A DNA stretch of 31,489 nt from CAZFBA01 sp964517135 (GCA_964517135.1 CAZFBA010000043.1:1-31489); one strand, 5' to 3'; positions 17,128 to 25,572 are shown, numbered from the stretch's first letter. The notes: generated from the letters alone by a model not told the origin. Numbers and translations are program-made.

Positions 17128-19418
17128 TAAATTTCCAGGACAGGTTCTCTATTAATTGCTTTTAGCGCCTCATGACATTTTTTAGCCAGGTCAGGATTAA
17201 CATAAGGGGCATGTGCTACCTGTCTCAATATATCTAAAGTGCGTTTTAGCGTTCTAACAATATCTCCTTCGTCAAGTGATGTTTGAGAAGTGACTGTTTC
17301 CCATTCTGCACCTGAAGCCCAGACTTCTGTTATGCCTGAAAGCTGTATGTTAAGCAAAAGATCAATATCAATATTATGCTTCCTCTGTGCTTTAAAGATC
17401 TTTTTGAGTATACTATAAATATCATTAATAGCTGACCGAACTTTTTTACCTGGATATGTTAATACATTACCATTGCCCCGTGGCTCTTCTGAAATCATGG
17501 CACAGAAGACAGCCGCTATTTCAGCAGGTGTCAGATCATCAAGTATTCCACTGTTAATTGTTTCAACAAGGAAAAGCTCATTTTCGCATCTGAAATATGA
17601 AGCACAAACTCCAAGTTCAGTAGGTACATTATCTTTTAAGTAGTTATATTCAGTTAATAAGTTTACAAGATTAAGAAAACTATTCCAGTAGAAATCTTTT
17701 TCAATTTCAATAACTTTATTAATACTGTTAAGTCTCTTGTTATACCTGCCTAAAACCTCCAGGCTCTTTAGGTGTTGCTTATACAGATCACAGTTATAGC
17801 ATTGTACCATTTTAAGCTGGTTTTTGAGGTCTTCATACTTGTCTCTGTATTCATTTACCTCGGGAGCATTATAGCGTTTAGCCCTGTGGGCCTGTTTTTT
17901 CAAGGTATTATAGAGTTTTTTTAGTTCAACATAGTGTTCTTTCTTTTTATGATAGGATATAAGATCTTCATTAGACAGGCTGTAAGGGCATTTAAAGTTT
18001 ATTACTTTTTCAATATTGTTTTCTATATCCTTTTTTGAGGCATAAAGAGGTTCCATTCGGCTACTGGAAGTATAGTAACCAAAACTGCTAAGAATTAATT
18101 GCCTTGCTTCATCAAGTTTAAATCGTTGAAGCAGGTTTAAAACCATAGAGTAAGTTGGTGTAAATTGACTTTGAAGAGGGTTAGCATCAGACATTGCAAG
18201 CGTTGCTACTTCTGATGGGTTATGATACGGGCTTGCTGCAGTAACAACATATCCTATTTTATCCATTCCTCTTCGGCCTGCCCTGCCGGACATCTGTAAA
18301 AATTCGCTTGATGTAAGTGTTCTATGGCCATCGTCAGAGCGTTTACTTATATCACTAATAATAGTAGTTCTTGCAGGCATATTTATACCTGCAGCCAGTG
18401 TTTCTGTAGCAAAAACAACTTTTATCAGGCCTTCTTGAAAGAGTTTTTCTATTAATACTTTCCAGTTAGGCAACAAACCTGCATGGTGGCTGGCAACTCC
18501 TGAATAAATATATTGTAGATGCCTGTTTTGAGCCAGTACAGGATACTCTTCGATGTAGTCATTTATAATTTTTTTAAGTCTTTTTGTCTCATATTCACTT
18601 AAAAGATTCATATTAGAACACATTTCAAGATATCCATCGCAGCGTTTTCTGCTAAAACAAAAGTATATAGCAGGAAGCATTTCTCTTTTTTGAAGTATGT
18701 TAATAAGTTTAGCAGGTGATTTCTTGTTTTTTCTAAAGTAGCTGCCCTTGTGAACTTTAATTTGTTTAATTTTTTTATTAACTCTTCCTCCCGGGGCAGT
18801 CAGAGGGAGCAGTTGATCGTTAATAAAGTAAAAGTGCCTCAGTGGGACAGGTCTAAAGTCGCTGTTTATTAGTTTTGTATCATTATGAACACTATTAATC
18901 CATCCTGTAAGTTCTTCGGCATTAGCTATAGTAGCTGAAAGAGCTATTATTTGTATATTATGAGGGCAATAGATAATACTTTCTTCCCATACAGTACCTC
19001 TTTCACTGTCATTCATATAGTGACACTCGTCAAGAATAACGAATAAAACTTCATTTAGATTATCTTCAACATTCCCGAGAGTTGTGCCATAAAGTATATT
19101 ACGAAACACTTCTGTTGTCATGACTACTATAGGGGCATTACGGTTTATAGAAATGTCTCCTGTGAGCAGGCCGACTTTATCAGGGCCGAGTGCTTTTTGA
19201 AAATCCCTGAATTTCTGGTTGCTTAAAGCTTTTAATGGAGTTGTATAAAAGACCCGCTTATTCTGTTGAAGAGCTATGTTGACGGCATATTCAGCAATAA
19301 CGGTCTTGCCTGCACCTGTAGGGGCGCATACTACAACGCTTTTCCCATTTTCAATATGATTGATTGCTTCCTGTTGAAAATCATCAAATTCGAAATTAAA
19401 TTTACATAGTTGTTGCAT
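17124..19418 (-). CDS. Ski2/Mtr4-like DExH RNA helicase
   Basis: This 764-residue protein is a superfamily 2 helicase of the Ski2-like group, which unwinds structured RNA for decay or processing. Motif I is APTGAGKT with K38, motif II is DECH (D130-H133), motif III is SAT, and motifs V-VI are ATETLAAGINMPARTT and QMSGRAGRRGMD. The C-terminal third holds a long helical insertion and a DSHCT-like region (LTPAEIAAVFCAMISEEPRG). This group is typical of eukaryotic exosome helicases and also occurs in cyanobacteria and some actinobacteria. Its start lies two bases after the stop of the upstream membrane protein gene, and the ribosome-binding site AGGTAG lies inside that gene, so translation is probably coupled. 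Confidence 0.9.
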   Translation of the reverse strand: MQQLCKFNFEFDDFQQEAINHIENGKSVVVCAPTGAGKTVIAEYAVNIALQQNKRVFYTTPLKALSNQKFRDFQKALGPDKVGLLTGDISINRNAPIVVMTTEVFRNILYGTTLGNVEDNLNEVLFVILDECHYMNDSERGTVWEESIIYCPHNIQIIALSATIANAEELTGWINSVHNDTKLINSDFRPVPLRHFYFINDQLLPLTAPGGRVNKKIKQIKVHKGSYFRKNKKSPAKLINILQKREMLPAIYFCFSRKRCDGYLEMCSNMNLLSEYETKRLKKIINDYIEEYPVLAQNRHLQYIYSGVASHHAGLLPNWKVLIEKLFQEGLIKVVFATETLAAGINMPARTTIISDISKRSDDGHRTLTSSEFLQMSGRAGRRGMDKIGYVVTAASPYHNPSEVATLAMSDANPLQSQFTPTYSMVLNLLQRFKLDEARQLILSSFGYYTSSSRMEPLYASKKDIENNIEKVINFKCPYSLSNEDLISYHKKKEHYVELKKLYNTLKKQAHRAKRYNAPEVNEYRDKYEDLKNQLKMVQCYNCDLYKQHLKSLEVLGRYNKRLNSINKVIEIEKDFYWNSFLNLVNLLTEYNYLKDNVPTELGVCASYFRCENELFLVETINSGILDDLTPAEIAAVFCAMISEEPRGNGNVLTYPGKKVRSAINDIYSILKKIFKAQRKHNIDIDLLLNIQLSGITEVWASGAEWETVTSQTSLDEGDIVRTLKRTLDILRQVAHAPYVNPDLAKKCHEALKAINREPVLEIY

Positions 19419-19420
19419 AA

Positions 19421-20230
19421 TTATCTACCTGATTCGTTTAAGGCCCGGTCAAACAGCTGCTTATTAGCTTCTACGTGAGTGATATGAACTTTGGGCAAAA
19501 GTATTCTATGTTCATTTTCAGTGATCTGGTTGTTATCTTTGATCTGGTTAAGTTTGATAGTTTGTCTATCAACTGAGCTAAGGTTTAAAGCTTTATCATC
19601 AACTGGCAAAAGGTTATTTTTGCGATATTCAAGATAAGCATCTATAATAAGCTCAACGTTTCGGCTATAAATGCTGTCAGAGGCGATGGTTAACCCATCA
19701 AATGTAACAATTTTCATTTTTGAAAACAGCCCGGTGCCCAGATCAAGAAAATATTCATATAGGTTATAGTCAATTTCTGCTATATCAGAAGGTTTTAGCT
19801 TTAAAATAAACTTATCCTGATTGTAGAGGTAGTAATTATTATCTATTGAATAGAACAGATGTGAGATCCCTTTGATGTTTGAATATCCGGGTATAATGTA
19901 AATATCCATAACTGCTATGTTATAGATTTTCTCATTGATGGATAGTCTTTGTTTAAGGTCATCCCAGATGTAGTTGCTTTTGCAATAAAAGAAATAAAAA
20001 GGGAAAAAAGTTTCTGTGCAAATAGGCCTGATGATAGATTCTTCATAATCAGTAAGTTCAAGCTTTTGCATTCTTTCAGCATCTTTGCTGTCTTTGCTTT
20101 TGAGTTCTCTGACATCGTCGTTAAAGTTTTGCAGTGACTTTTTCCGTATATTACGAATAACAGTATAATACGTTAAAAGTATTAAAACTATAAATAAAAT
20201 TAGAACAATTATTATAAATACTATTTTCAT
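19421..20230 (-). CDS. Membrane-anchored protein of unknown function upstream of helicase
   Basis: I do not recognise this 269-residue protein. It has one very hydrophobic N-terminal helix (about residues 2-25, KIVFIIIVLILFIVLILL) followed by a basic segment and a cytoplasmic-like body of about 240 residues, rich in Tyr, Ile and Asp, with no known catalytic motif. The pattern of alternating hydrophobic residues in the middle (for example YNIAVMDIYIIPGY) suggests a beta-rich domain. It overlaps functionally with the Ski2-like helicase, since the two genes are two bases apart and probably translationally coupled. An anchor that holds the helicase at the membrane is one possibility, but this is only inferred from order. 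Ribosome-binding site for this start is weak. Confidence 0.72.
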   Translation of the reverse strand: MKIVFIIIVLILFIVLILLTYYTVIRNIRKKSLQNFNDDVRELKSKDSKDAERMQKLELTDYEESIIRPICTETFFPFYFFYCKSNYIWDDLKQRLSINEKIYNIAVMDIYIIPGYSNIKGISHLFYSIDNNYYLYNQDKFILKLKPSDIAEIDYNLYEYFLDLGTGLFSKMKIVTFDGLTIASDSIYSRNVELIIDAYLEYRKNNLLPVDDKALNLSSVDRQTIKLNQIKDNNQITENEHRILLPKVHITHVEANKQLFDRALNESGR

Positions 20231-20295
20231 TACCGGTTTTTTTGTTTACCTCTCTAGCATTATTTTACCGGAATTACAATTTTCTCACAAATCAC

Positions 20296-20323
20296 AAAAA
20301 GAAGGCTGACGATTGCCAGCCTT
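20296..20323 (-). terminator. Intrinsic terminator downstream of exported coiled-coil gene
   Basis: Read on the minus strand, AAGGCTG and CAGCCTT form a perfect seven-pair stem with an eight-base loop, followed by CTTTTTGTG. This is a good Rho-independent terminator for the gene ending at 20363 and separates it from the helicase operon. Confidence 0.75.
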
Positions 20324-20362
20324 GCAGTTGTTGTCTTCTGTAGCAGGGTTTGTTGATATGAG

Positions 20363-20896
20363 CTAGAAGAGAGATATTTCAGCTTGTTTCACACACCTGG
20401 TATGGTAATAGTTAATCTCCTGCTGGAGTTCAGCTATCTGCCAGGTTTTATTTTCAATATTTTTTTCGATAAAGTTAATCTGCTGCTGTTTTTGCGCAAT
20501 TTGATTTTTCAGGGCTTTATTATACTGGTTTAGTTTTTGTATTTGCATTTTGTTATGGCTTTTTAAAGAATCTTCTACAGATTGTTCTGGCGGTATAATA
20601 ATACCTTTACCATATTTTACAGGGTTTGAACTAATTGCAATGTTTTTCAATTGTCTTTTTTCATGCCTTTGGATCTCAAAATCATTCGCTCTCTTAAGCC
20701 TTTGTGCTATGCCAATTTCTTTTTTCAGTTGAAGCAGGTTACTTTTGTATAGAGTGATTTCCTGCTGATAGTGGCTCATAACATTATTGTATGTTTTAAG
20801 GTTGTTGCAGTTTAGTTCATAAGCAATGCAGGTAGATGTGTTTGCTAAAACCGTTAAACTAACCAGTAATGCCACATATAATTTAAAATAATTCAT
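20363..20896 (-). CDS. Exported coiled-coil protein, unknown function
   Basis: This 177-residue protein has a signal peptide (residues 1-25, ending TCIA-YEL), so it is probably periplasmic or secreted. The mature part is rich in Gln, Lys, Asn and Ile, with heptad-like stretches (YQQEITLYKSNLLQLKKEIG and QKQQQINFIEKNIENKTWQI), so two coiled-coil segments separated by a Pro-containing linker (IIIPPEQS) are likely. It has Cys near the mature N terminus (NCNN) and one near the C terminus (TRCVKQ), which could form a disulfide. It resembles the next gene upstream in layout and in the residues after the first cysteine. The start follows AAAGGA. No enzymatic motif is seen; a structural envelope role is only a guess. 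Confidence 0.72.
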   Translation of the reverse strand: MNYFKLYVALLVSLTVLANTSTCIAYELNCNNLKTYNNVMSHYQQEITLYKSNLLQLKKEIGIAQRLKRANDFEIQRHEKRQLKNIAISSNPVKYGKGIIIPPEQSVEDSLKSHNKMQIQKLNQYNKALKNQIAQKQQQINFIEKNIENKTWQIAELQQEINYYHTRCVKQAEISLF

Positions 20897-21261
20897 AATA
20901 AAGTATCCTTTCTAAAGACTTATGCATAAACACAATGATAGATTTTTCTGTTTTTATGTTATGCACTGGCCTATTTTATGGCATTTAATAACGGGTTTTC
21001 TTGTAAAAAGAGTATTCTGTATAGATGTAATCAGTTATTAGCTTTTCATTCTGTCTTTCCTGATATTTGTATCAGTGGTTTTTAGCTACATTTTGCTTTT
21101 ACAGAAGGTTTATATTCGCTTATAGTTTACACACAAGAGATATCAGTTTTTTAAGGATGCATTGATTTTACAGGAGCAGATTGTCAGTTATCAGATAAGG
21201 CAACATTCTTAGCTATTGAGAATTTGGACAGCCTGTATAATTTTAAAGTGCAGCATGTTCA
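20897..21261. other. Intergenic region, nothing recognised
   Basis: I find no gene, clear hairpin or strong promoter in this AT-rich gap between the two exported coiled-coil genes, apart from the ribosome-binding site AAAGGA just above 20896. Confidence 0.4.
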
Positions 21262-21810
21262 TTATTTTGAGCAATCAGATTTTTTAGTATTTTTTGAATC
21301 TTTGTTTTTGCCTGGTTTATAGTTTGAAGGTTTTGAAATGAAAGACATCAGGATAGATCGAACCATTGTGTCTTCAAAAAAGGTTTCAGCATAAGGATGA
21401 GTGTTATAATCACCGTCTGAATTGTAATAAGGGTTAAAATTGTAGCTTTTTCTTCTGCTGTCATAATTAGCTTTTGTATCTTGAATATTCTGGATAGAGT
21501 GGTTATATTCAGCAGAAAGCTTAAAAACAGGGCGTTCAGATTGTTTAGTATTCATGTATTCAGCTACCATAGCCAGATGTTCAGAAGAAGGCCCGGTTTC
21601 CTGTGGTGTCAATGTCTGTTTTCTTGCTATTTCTGTATTTAATTGTTCCTGTTTGTTTTTGTGCTCATTGATTTTACCCTGATATTCCTTAACGGATTCT
21701 TCTTTCCATTGGCAGTGTGAACAGGGCCAGTCTTCAGCGTATGAGCGTGTTGATAAACTTAAAAATAGTGATAGCAAGCAAATGAATAACAGTATTCTCC
21801 AATACTTCAT
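21262..21810 (-). CDS. Exported Cys-containing coiled-coil protein, unknown function
   Basis: This is an unrecognised 182-residue protein. The ATG at 21810 is chosen because AAGGAG lies seven bases upstream; a start at 21834 would only add eight residues. A signal peptide (about residues 1-25) ends TRSYA-EDW. The mature part begins with a CxxC motif (PCSHCQWKEES) and a coiled-coil-like stretch (EYQGKINEHKNKQEQLNTEI), then becomes polar and Asn/Tyr-rich, ending in a Lys/Ser tail with a final Cys (KKSDCSK). The N-terminal layout resembles the downstream exported protein, and the sequence before each start is similar (CTTTAGAAAGGA versus CTTAGAAAGGAG). They may be distant paralogues made as a pair. 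Function is unknown. Confidence 0.7.
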   Translation of the reverse strand: MKYWRILLFICLLSLFLSLSTRSYAEDWPCSHCQWKEESVKEYQGKINEHKNKQEQLNTEIARKQTLTPQETGPSSEHLAMVAEYMNTKQSERPVFKLSAEYNHSIQNIQDTKANYDSRRKSYNFNPYYNSDGDYNTHPYAETFFEDTMVRSILMSFISKPSNYKPGKNKDSKNTKKSDCSK

Positions 21811-22005
21811 AATAGTTCTCCTTTCTAAGAGCATGTGTGCTGTAGATGTTGCCTTAAGTGTATTACAGTTTATTTTGCATCCTACAGCTAATACAATACC
21901 TTACAAAAGAGAACTATACAGTGACAGAAAACACTTTTAGGGTGTGATTTTTGATACGTTAAAAATTTAACCTGTTCCGGGGTATTTAAGCGATTGTGTG
22001 AAAAA

Positions 22006-23223
22006 TTAGACTATATTTCGTTTGTAGCGTTTTCCCGGGCATTGAGTAATGAGCCCTTTTAATTCAAGCATAGTTAGAGAGCCCAGCAACTGAGGGGTTG
22101 TAGATTTTACTTTTTGTAAAATAATGTCAAATGCCAGTGTTTCAACCTCTAGCAGAGCTAATATTTGCTTTTCATTTTCTGATAGCCCATCAGGCATTTT
22201 AAATATCTTTTCTGTCGAAAGCTTTTCCGGATCAGCAACGGGGGTGATTGCTTCCTCTTGCCTGACTCCTTGTGCAGGTGATAGAGATTCTTTTTCTATG
22301 GCTGTTTCGGGAGGTTTTTCATCAAAGGTTTCAGCGTATTTTTCCCAGTTAAGCTCACGGTAAAAATCAGCAAAAGATGCAAATAGCCGGGCCTCACCTT
22401 TTCGGACAAGGTTATGTCCACCTTCATTGCAGGGTATGTCAACTCTTGAGGGAACGACAAAGACTTCTCTGTTTTGCTCTATGGCATGCCTGGCCGTAAT
22501 CAATCCGCCTCCTCTGTTTTTTGTTTCAACAAGGATAATGGCTTTAGAAAGGCCACTGATGATCCTGTTTCTATAGGGGAATTGCCAGCTATCAGGCTTG
22601 CTATCTGGTGGATATTCGCTGATTATTATTCCACAATCATTTTCAATAATTTGTTTATACAGACTGACGTTGCTGCGTGGATATATAACATTCAGTCCCG
22701 ATCCAAGAACAGCTATAGTTTTGCCTTTAGCCTTAACACAGGCTGCATGAGCAGCGGTGTCAATACCTTCGGCCAGGCCACTTACAATTGTTATCCCAAG
22801 AGAGGCAAGCTCTTTTGAAATCCTTGAGGAGATATTTTTGCCGTATTCTGAAGGTTTTCTTGTGCCCACAATGCCTGTAGTTTTCTGGAAGTCGATGGTT
22901 TTGATGTTTCCTCTATAATAAAGAACTGCCGGAGGGTCATAGATCTCTTTCAGCAGCGCAGGATATTCTCCGCTAGCAAGACAAAGTACTTTAATATCAT
23001 TTTTTTCAATCTTTTCAAGTTCTTTATCGGGTATTATTTTAGCTCTTGAGAGAAGAATTTTTTCAATGTGTGACGGTGAGAGACCTTCAACTCTCTGCAG
23101 TTCAGCCGGTGATGCAGACCAGGCTTCTTTCATAGAGTTAAAATATTCCTGAATGCGCTTAATGCTGATTGCACCAAGCCCTTCAATGTTGTTAAAAGCT
23201 ACCCAGTATTTGAGTTCTTTCAT
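22006..23223 (-). CDS. dprA: DNA-processing protein DprA/Smf
   Basis: DprA binds incoming single-stranded DNA during natural transformation and loads RecA. This 405-residue copy has an N-terminal helix-hairpin-helix/SAM-like region (about residues 1-60), the Rossmann-fold DNA_processg_A domain (about 75-285) with GIVGTRKPSEYGK, SGLAEGIDTAAH, VLGSGLNVIYP and FPYRNRIISGLS, a linker of about 50 residues rich in Glu and Pro, and a C-terminal winged helix (about 340-400). The start is supported by AGGAG eight bases upstream of the ATG. The cell may be competent for DNA uptake, though no other competence gene is in the window. It is divergent from the Xer recombinase gene across a 660-base intergenic region. 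Confidence 0.96.
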   Translation of the reverse strand: MKELKYWVAFNNIEGLGAISIKRIQEYFNSMKEAWSASPAELQRVEGLSPSHIEKILLSRAKIIPDKELEKIEKNDIKVLCLASGEYPALLKEIYDPPAVLYYRGNIKTIDFQKTTGIVGTRKPSEYGKNISSRISKELASLGITIVSGLAEGIDTAAHAACVKAKGKTIAVLGSGLNVIYPRSNVSLYKQIIENDCGIIISEYPPDSKPDSWQFPYRNRIISGLSKAIILVETKNRGGGLITARHAIEQNREVFVVPSRVDIPCNEGGHNLVRKGEARLFASFADFYRELNWEKYAETFDEKPPETAIEKESLSPAQGVRQEEAITPVADPEKLSTEKIFKMPDGLSENEKQILALLEVETLAFDIILQKVKSTTPQLLGSLTMLELKGLITQCPGKRYKRNIV

Positions 23224-23594
23224 TGTTTGAGCTCCTGAATATGCCTGGAAATACGGTTAATAGCTAAATATAATATCCTGTCAGGATTGCACCGTGAGTT
23301 ATGACAAATATTCTAACAAAAGAAGAGCAATATTTGGGTTTGAAATCGAAAATTTTTTAAGTTATGCACTGATCTAAATAAATGTAACCAATTATTTTCA
23401 ATATTTTTATATATTTCTGGATCTCAATGATATTTAATGTAAAATAATCTATATTAAATATATCAAATGTATCACCACGTAAAGGGAAGTTGATATATAT
23501 CGTATAAATCAGTGTTAAATATTGTAACTCTTACGTCAAAATTCATTAATTTCTATCGTTGCAGTGTTTTTAAAATGTATAATGATCAACAACC

Positions 23595-23664
23595 CCTGAT
23601 ACTAACAACAACTATTGAGACATTAAATCAATATATTAAAGGCCATAAAGGCCATCTGATCAGG
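23595..23664. other. Three-stem fold candidate upstream of xerC
   Basis: CCTGAT (23595-23600) pairs with ATCAGG (23659-23664) and encloses two hairpins, ATTGA/TCAAT (23614-23632) and GGCC/GGCC (23641-23653, loop ATAAA). The result is a three-way junction shape. The pairing is seen directly; that it is an RNA is inferred. Short stems in AT-rich DNA can occur by chance. Confidence 0.3.
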
Positions 23665-23732
23665 AATTATTTTATCGCTTAATATGGAAAAACAGATTTA
23701 TAAATTAATACCCTTAGCTTATCTGGCTGGTA

Positions 23733-23747
23733 TCCCCTGACAGGGGA
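23733..23747. repeat. Short perfect hairpin
   Basis: TCCCCT and AGGGGA form six pairs around the loop GAC. It is GC-rich against an AT-rich background. It may belong to the same structured region as the larger hairpin 40 bases downstream; it lacks a T tract and is not a typical terminator. Confidence 0.4.
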
Positions 23748-23786
23748 ATATTAATATATCAGCAAATCTTTCTAACCAAAAGCACC

Positions 23787-23833
23787 GGGGATAAGAGCAA
23801 TATTGCTTTTATCCCCCCTTTAAATTAAAGGGG
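23787..23833. repeat. Strong stem-loop plus overlapping inverted repeat before xerC promoter
   Basis: GGGGATAAGAGCA (23787-23799) pairs with TGCTTTTATCCCC (23804-23816): 13 pairs including one G-T, with the loop ATAT. It is followed by CCCCTTTAA/TTAAAGGGG (23815-23833), which shares two bases with the first stem. No T tract follows on the plus strand, so it is not an obvious terminator; it could shield the xerC promoter from read-through or bind a protein. Confidence 0.5.
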
Positions 23834-23847
23834 TATCTCTTTACAAA

Positions 23848-23877
23848 TTCACATCTTTTGCCTCTAAATGCTATAAT
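23848..23877 (+). promoter_or_regulatory. xerC promoter predicting a leaderless transcript
   Basis: TTCACA (23848-23853, five of six matches) and a perfect TATAAT (23872-23877) are spaced by 18 bases. The normal start point, about seven bases after the -10, is at or next to the A of the xerC ATG at 23884. There is no Shine-Dalgarno sequence before that ATG, which agrees with a leaderless mRNA. Confidence 0.6.
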
Positions 23878-23883
23878 AAAACT

Positions 23884-24816
23884 ATGACACAACCATCAGA
23901 ACTAACCCTGACCATTAATGAAAGTGAATTTGAGCCCGGCAGATTCTTTGAATATCTCTCAGGAGAAAAAAACCTCTCTGAGCATTCTATTAAAGCCTAT
24001 AAAATAGATATTTATCAGTTTATAGAGTGGTTAAAAAAGAATAATAAATTAGATTATCTTGAACTGGATATCGTCAAAACATATACTGCAGAGCTTATAC
24101 GGCAATATTTGAGGAGTACAGCATCAAGGAAAATTGCAGCACTGCGTGTATTTCTGAAATACCTTAATAGAGAAAAATTGATAAACTTTAACCCCTCAAA
24201 AACACTTACAGCTCCAGGAAAAATACGAAATCTTCCGGTGTTTCTTGATGAAAATGAGGTCAATAAATTATTTTTGGTCCCTGATATAACTACATTTAAA
24301 GGTATTAGAGATCTGGCAATTCTAGAGATGCTTTATGCAACAGGCCTAAGGGTAAGTGAACTTTGTTCTCTCAACTTTTCTAACCTTAACCTTGAAGAAA
24401 ACGAAATTATAGTGATGGGCAAAGGTGCCAGAGAACGTATTGTATTAATTAGCCACAAAGCAAGACGAACATTGAATCATTATATTGAAAAGGCTTATGA
24501 TGAACTCTCAAAAGGAAATAATAGCTCCGATAATCCTTCCTGCCCGCTTTTTATTAATCACAAAGGTTTCAGAATAACCCCCCGGTCAATAGAAAGAATT
24601 GTCAAAGAGACTGCTCAAAAAGCAGGTATAAAGAAAAACATATCTCCTCATACTCTCAGGCATAGCTTTGCAACCAGTCTGCTAAATGGCGGGGCTGATC
24701 TCAGAGTCGTTCAAGAGCTTCTCGGGCACAGCTCTATCAGCAATACCCAGATATATACACATGTCAATACTGCAAGACTGAAAGAAGTCTTCAATAAAGC
24801 TCATCCAAGAGCATAA
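23884..24816 (+). CDS. xerC: Tyrosine recombinase XerC/XerD
   Basis: Xer recombinases resolve chromosome dimers at the dif site. This 310-residue protein has an N-terminal SAM-like DNA-binding domain (about residues 12-100, with NLSEHSIKAYKIDIYQFIEW) and a catalytic domain with all six active-site residues visible: R156 in TGLRVSEL, K180 in MGKGARER, H256 and R259 in HTLRHSFATS, H282 in LLGHSS, and nucleophile Y291 in IYTHV. Length and layout are typical of XerC/XerD rather than of phage or integron integrases. Whether it is C or D, or a single Xer that does both jobs, cannot be decided. The start codon lacks a ribosome-binding site and sits at the predicted transcription start. It is divergent from dprA. 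Confidence 0.94.
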   Translation: MTQPSELTLTINESEFEPGRFFEYLSGEKNLSEHSIKAYKIDIYQFIEWLKKNNKLDYLELDIVKTYTAELIRQYLRSTASRKIAALRVFLKYLNREKLINFNPSKTLTAPGKIRNLPVFLDENEVNKLFLVPDITTFKGIRDLAILEMLYATGLRVSELCSLNFSNLNLEENEIIVMGKGARERIVLISHKARRTLNHYIEKAYDELSKGNNSSDNPSCPLFINHKGFRITPRSIERIVKETAQKAGIKKNISPHTLRHSFATSLLNGGADLRVVQELLGHSSISNTQIYTHVNTARLKEVFNKAHPRA

Positions 24817-24818
24817 AA

Positions 24819-24847
24819 AAGCCCGATACAAAAAGCATCAGGCCTTA
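24819..24847. terminator. Possible bidirectional terminator between xerC and PsbP-like gene
   Basis: AAGCCCGAT and ATCAGGCCTT form an imperfect stem (eight pairs with one bulge and one mismatch) around ACAAAAAGC. A runs precede it and T-rich sequence follows on the plus strand. It lies in the 48-base gap between convergent genes. The imperfect stem keeps confidence low. Confidence 0.4.
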
Positions 24848-24864
24848 AAGATTATTTTAATAGC

Positions 24865-25572
24865 TTATCTAAATGAACCATCAGCAAAATCAAATTCTAC
24901 TGAGTCGATCATATTTTCAAATGTTTCTCTATACTCAGGGAATTTATCTACAGAAGTGGAAGCTGTGAAGTTATAATAGTTGCCACCGCCATAGGCCTGC
25001 CATTGCATTCTTTTCATTGTTGGATCTTCATCAGATTCAACCCAGAAAACACCCTTGACAACATCAATCGGCTTGCCATCTTTTCCTGGAACTGAATAGT
25101 TCTTAACTTTATAGTCTTCCAGTTCACCGTGCTTTTTGCGTTGTTCTGCCTGATCTATAAGTGCTTTTACCGCAGGATCCACCGGGAAATTATCACTCAT
25201 CCAGGTAGCGTTTACAGATATGTTGCCCATCTTGCCCCAGGTATCAACAATAGTTACAAGAGATTTTTTAGGGTCTTCAGCATTAAGCTCCCAGTTGCCA
25301 GGGTATGTAATCTTATAGTGATACTTTGTGTTTTCAAACACAAGAGGTTCACTGCTTTGAGGCTTCTGAGCTTTAGTGTCTGTAGCTTTATCCTGAGATT
25401 GAGCCTGATCAGCATCTTTTGTGGCCTGATCTTTAGCTTCTTTGGTAGCAGTATTTTTAGCCTTGTTTTTCATAAAGCCACCAATAGCTTCTGCCGGGTC
25501 ACTGCAATACGAAAAGGTTGATACGGCCGCAAAAAGCACTGCCAGCGACACAATGAGTCTCTTTTTCATCAT
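24865..25572 (-). CDS. PsbP/DcrB-like exported protein
   Basis: This 235-residue protein has an N-terminal signal peptide (MMKKRLIVSLAVLFAAVS) followed by SYCSDPAE; the Cys could be lipidated although the lipobox is not canonical. A charged, Ala/Lys/Gln-rich spacer (about residues 35-75) leads to a globular domain (about 78-230) with YHYKITYPGNWELNAEDP, VNATWMSDNF and a C-terminal YRETFENMIDSVEF. That pattern resembles the PsbP/DcrB/DUF1795 alpha-beta sandwich, a fold used by photosystem II PsbP and by many non-photosynthetic lipoproteins. ATG at 25572 is chosen because GGAGG lies seven bases upstream, over one 21 bases further out. Exact role is unknown. Confidence 0.75.
   Translation of the reverse strand: MMKKRLIVSLAVLFAAVSTFSYCSDPAEAIGGFMKNKAKNTATKEAKDQATKDADQAQSQDKATDTKAQKPQSSEPLVFENTKYHYKITYPGNWELNAEDPKKSLVTIVDTWGKMGNISVNATWMSDNFPVDPAVKALIDQAEQRKKHGELEDYKVKNYSVPGKDGKPIDVVKGVFWVESDEDPTMKRMQWQAYGGGNYYNFTASTSVDKFPEYRETFENMIDSVEFDFADGSFR

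Larger units (their letters stand above)
23224..23883. other. Long divergent intergenic region with hairpins
   Basis: No gene of note is seen between dprA (-) and xerC (+). The left 350 bases are very AT-rich and featureless to me. The right part carries a folded element (23595-23664), two strong hairpins (23733-23747 and 23787-23816), a third inverted repeat (23815-23833) and the xerC promoter, each listed separately. Confidence 0.5.

Noticed and set aside
23224..23883. dif site next to xerC
   Set aside because: No 28-base sequence with the usual two Xer-binding arms was recognised in the region.
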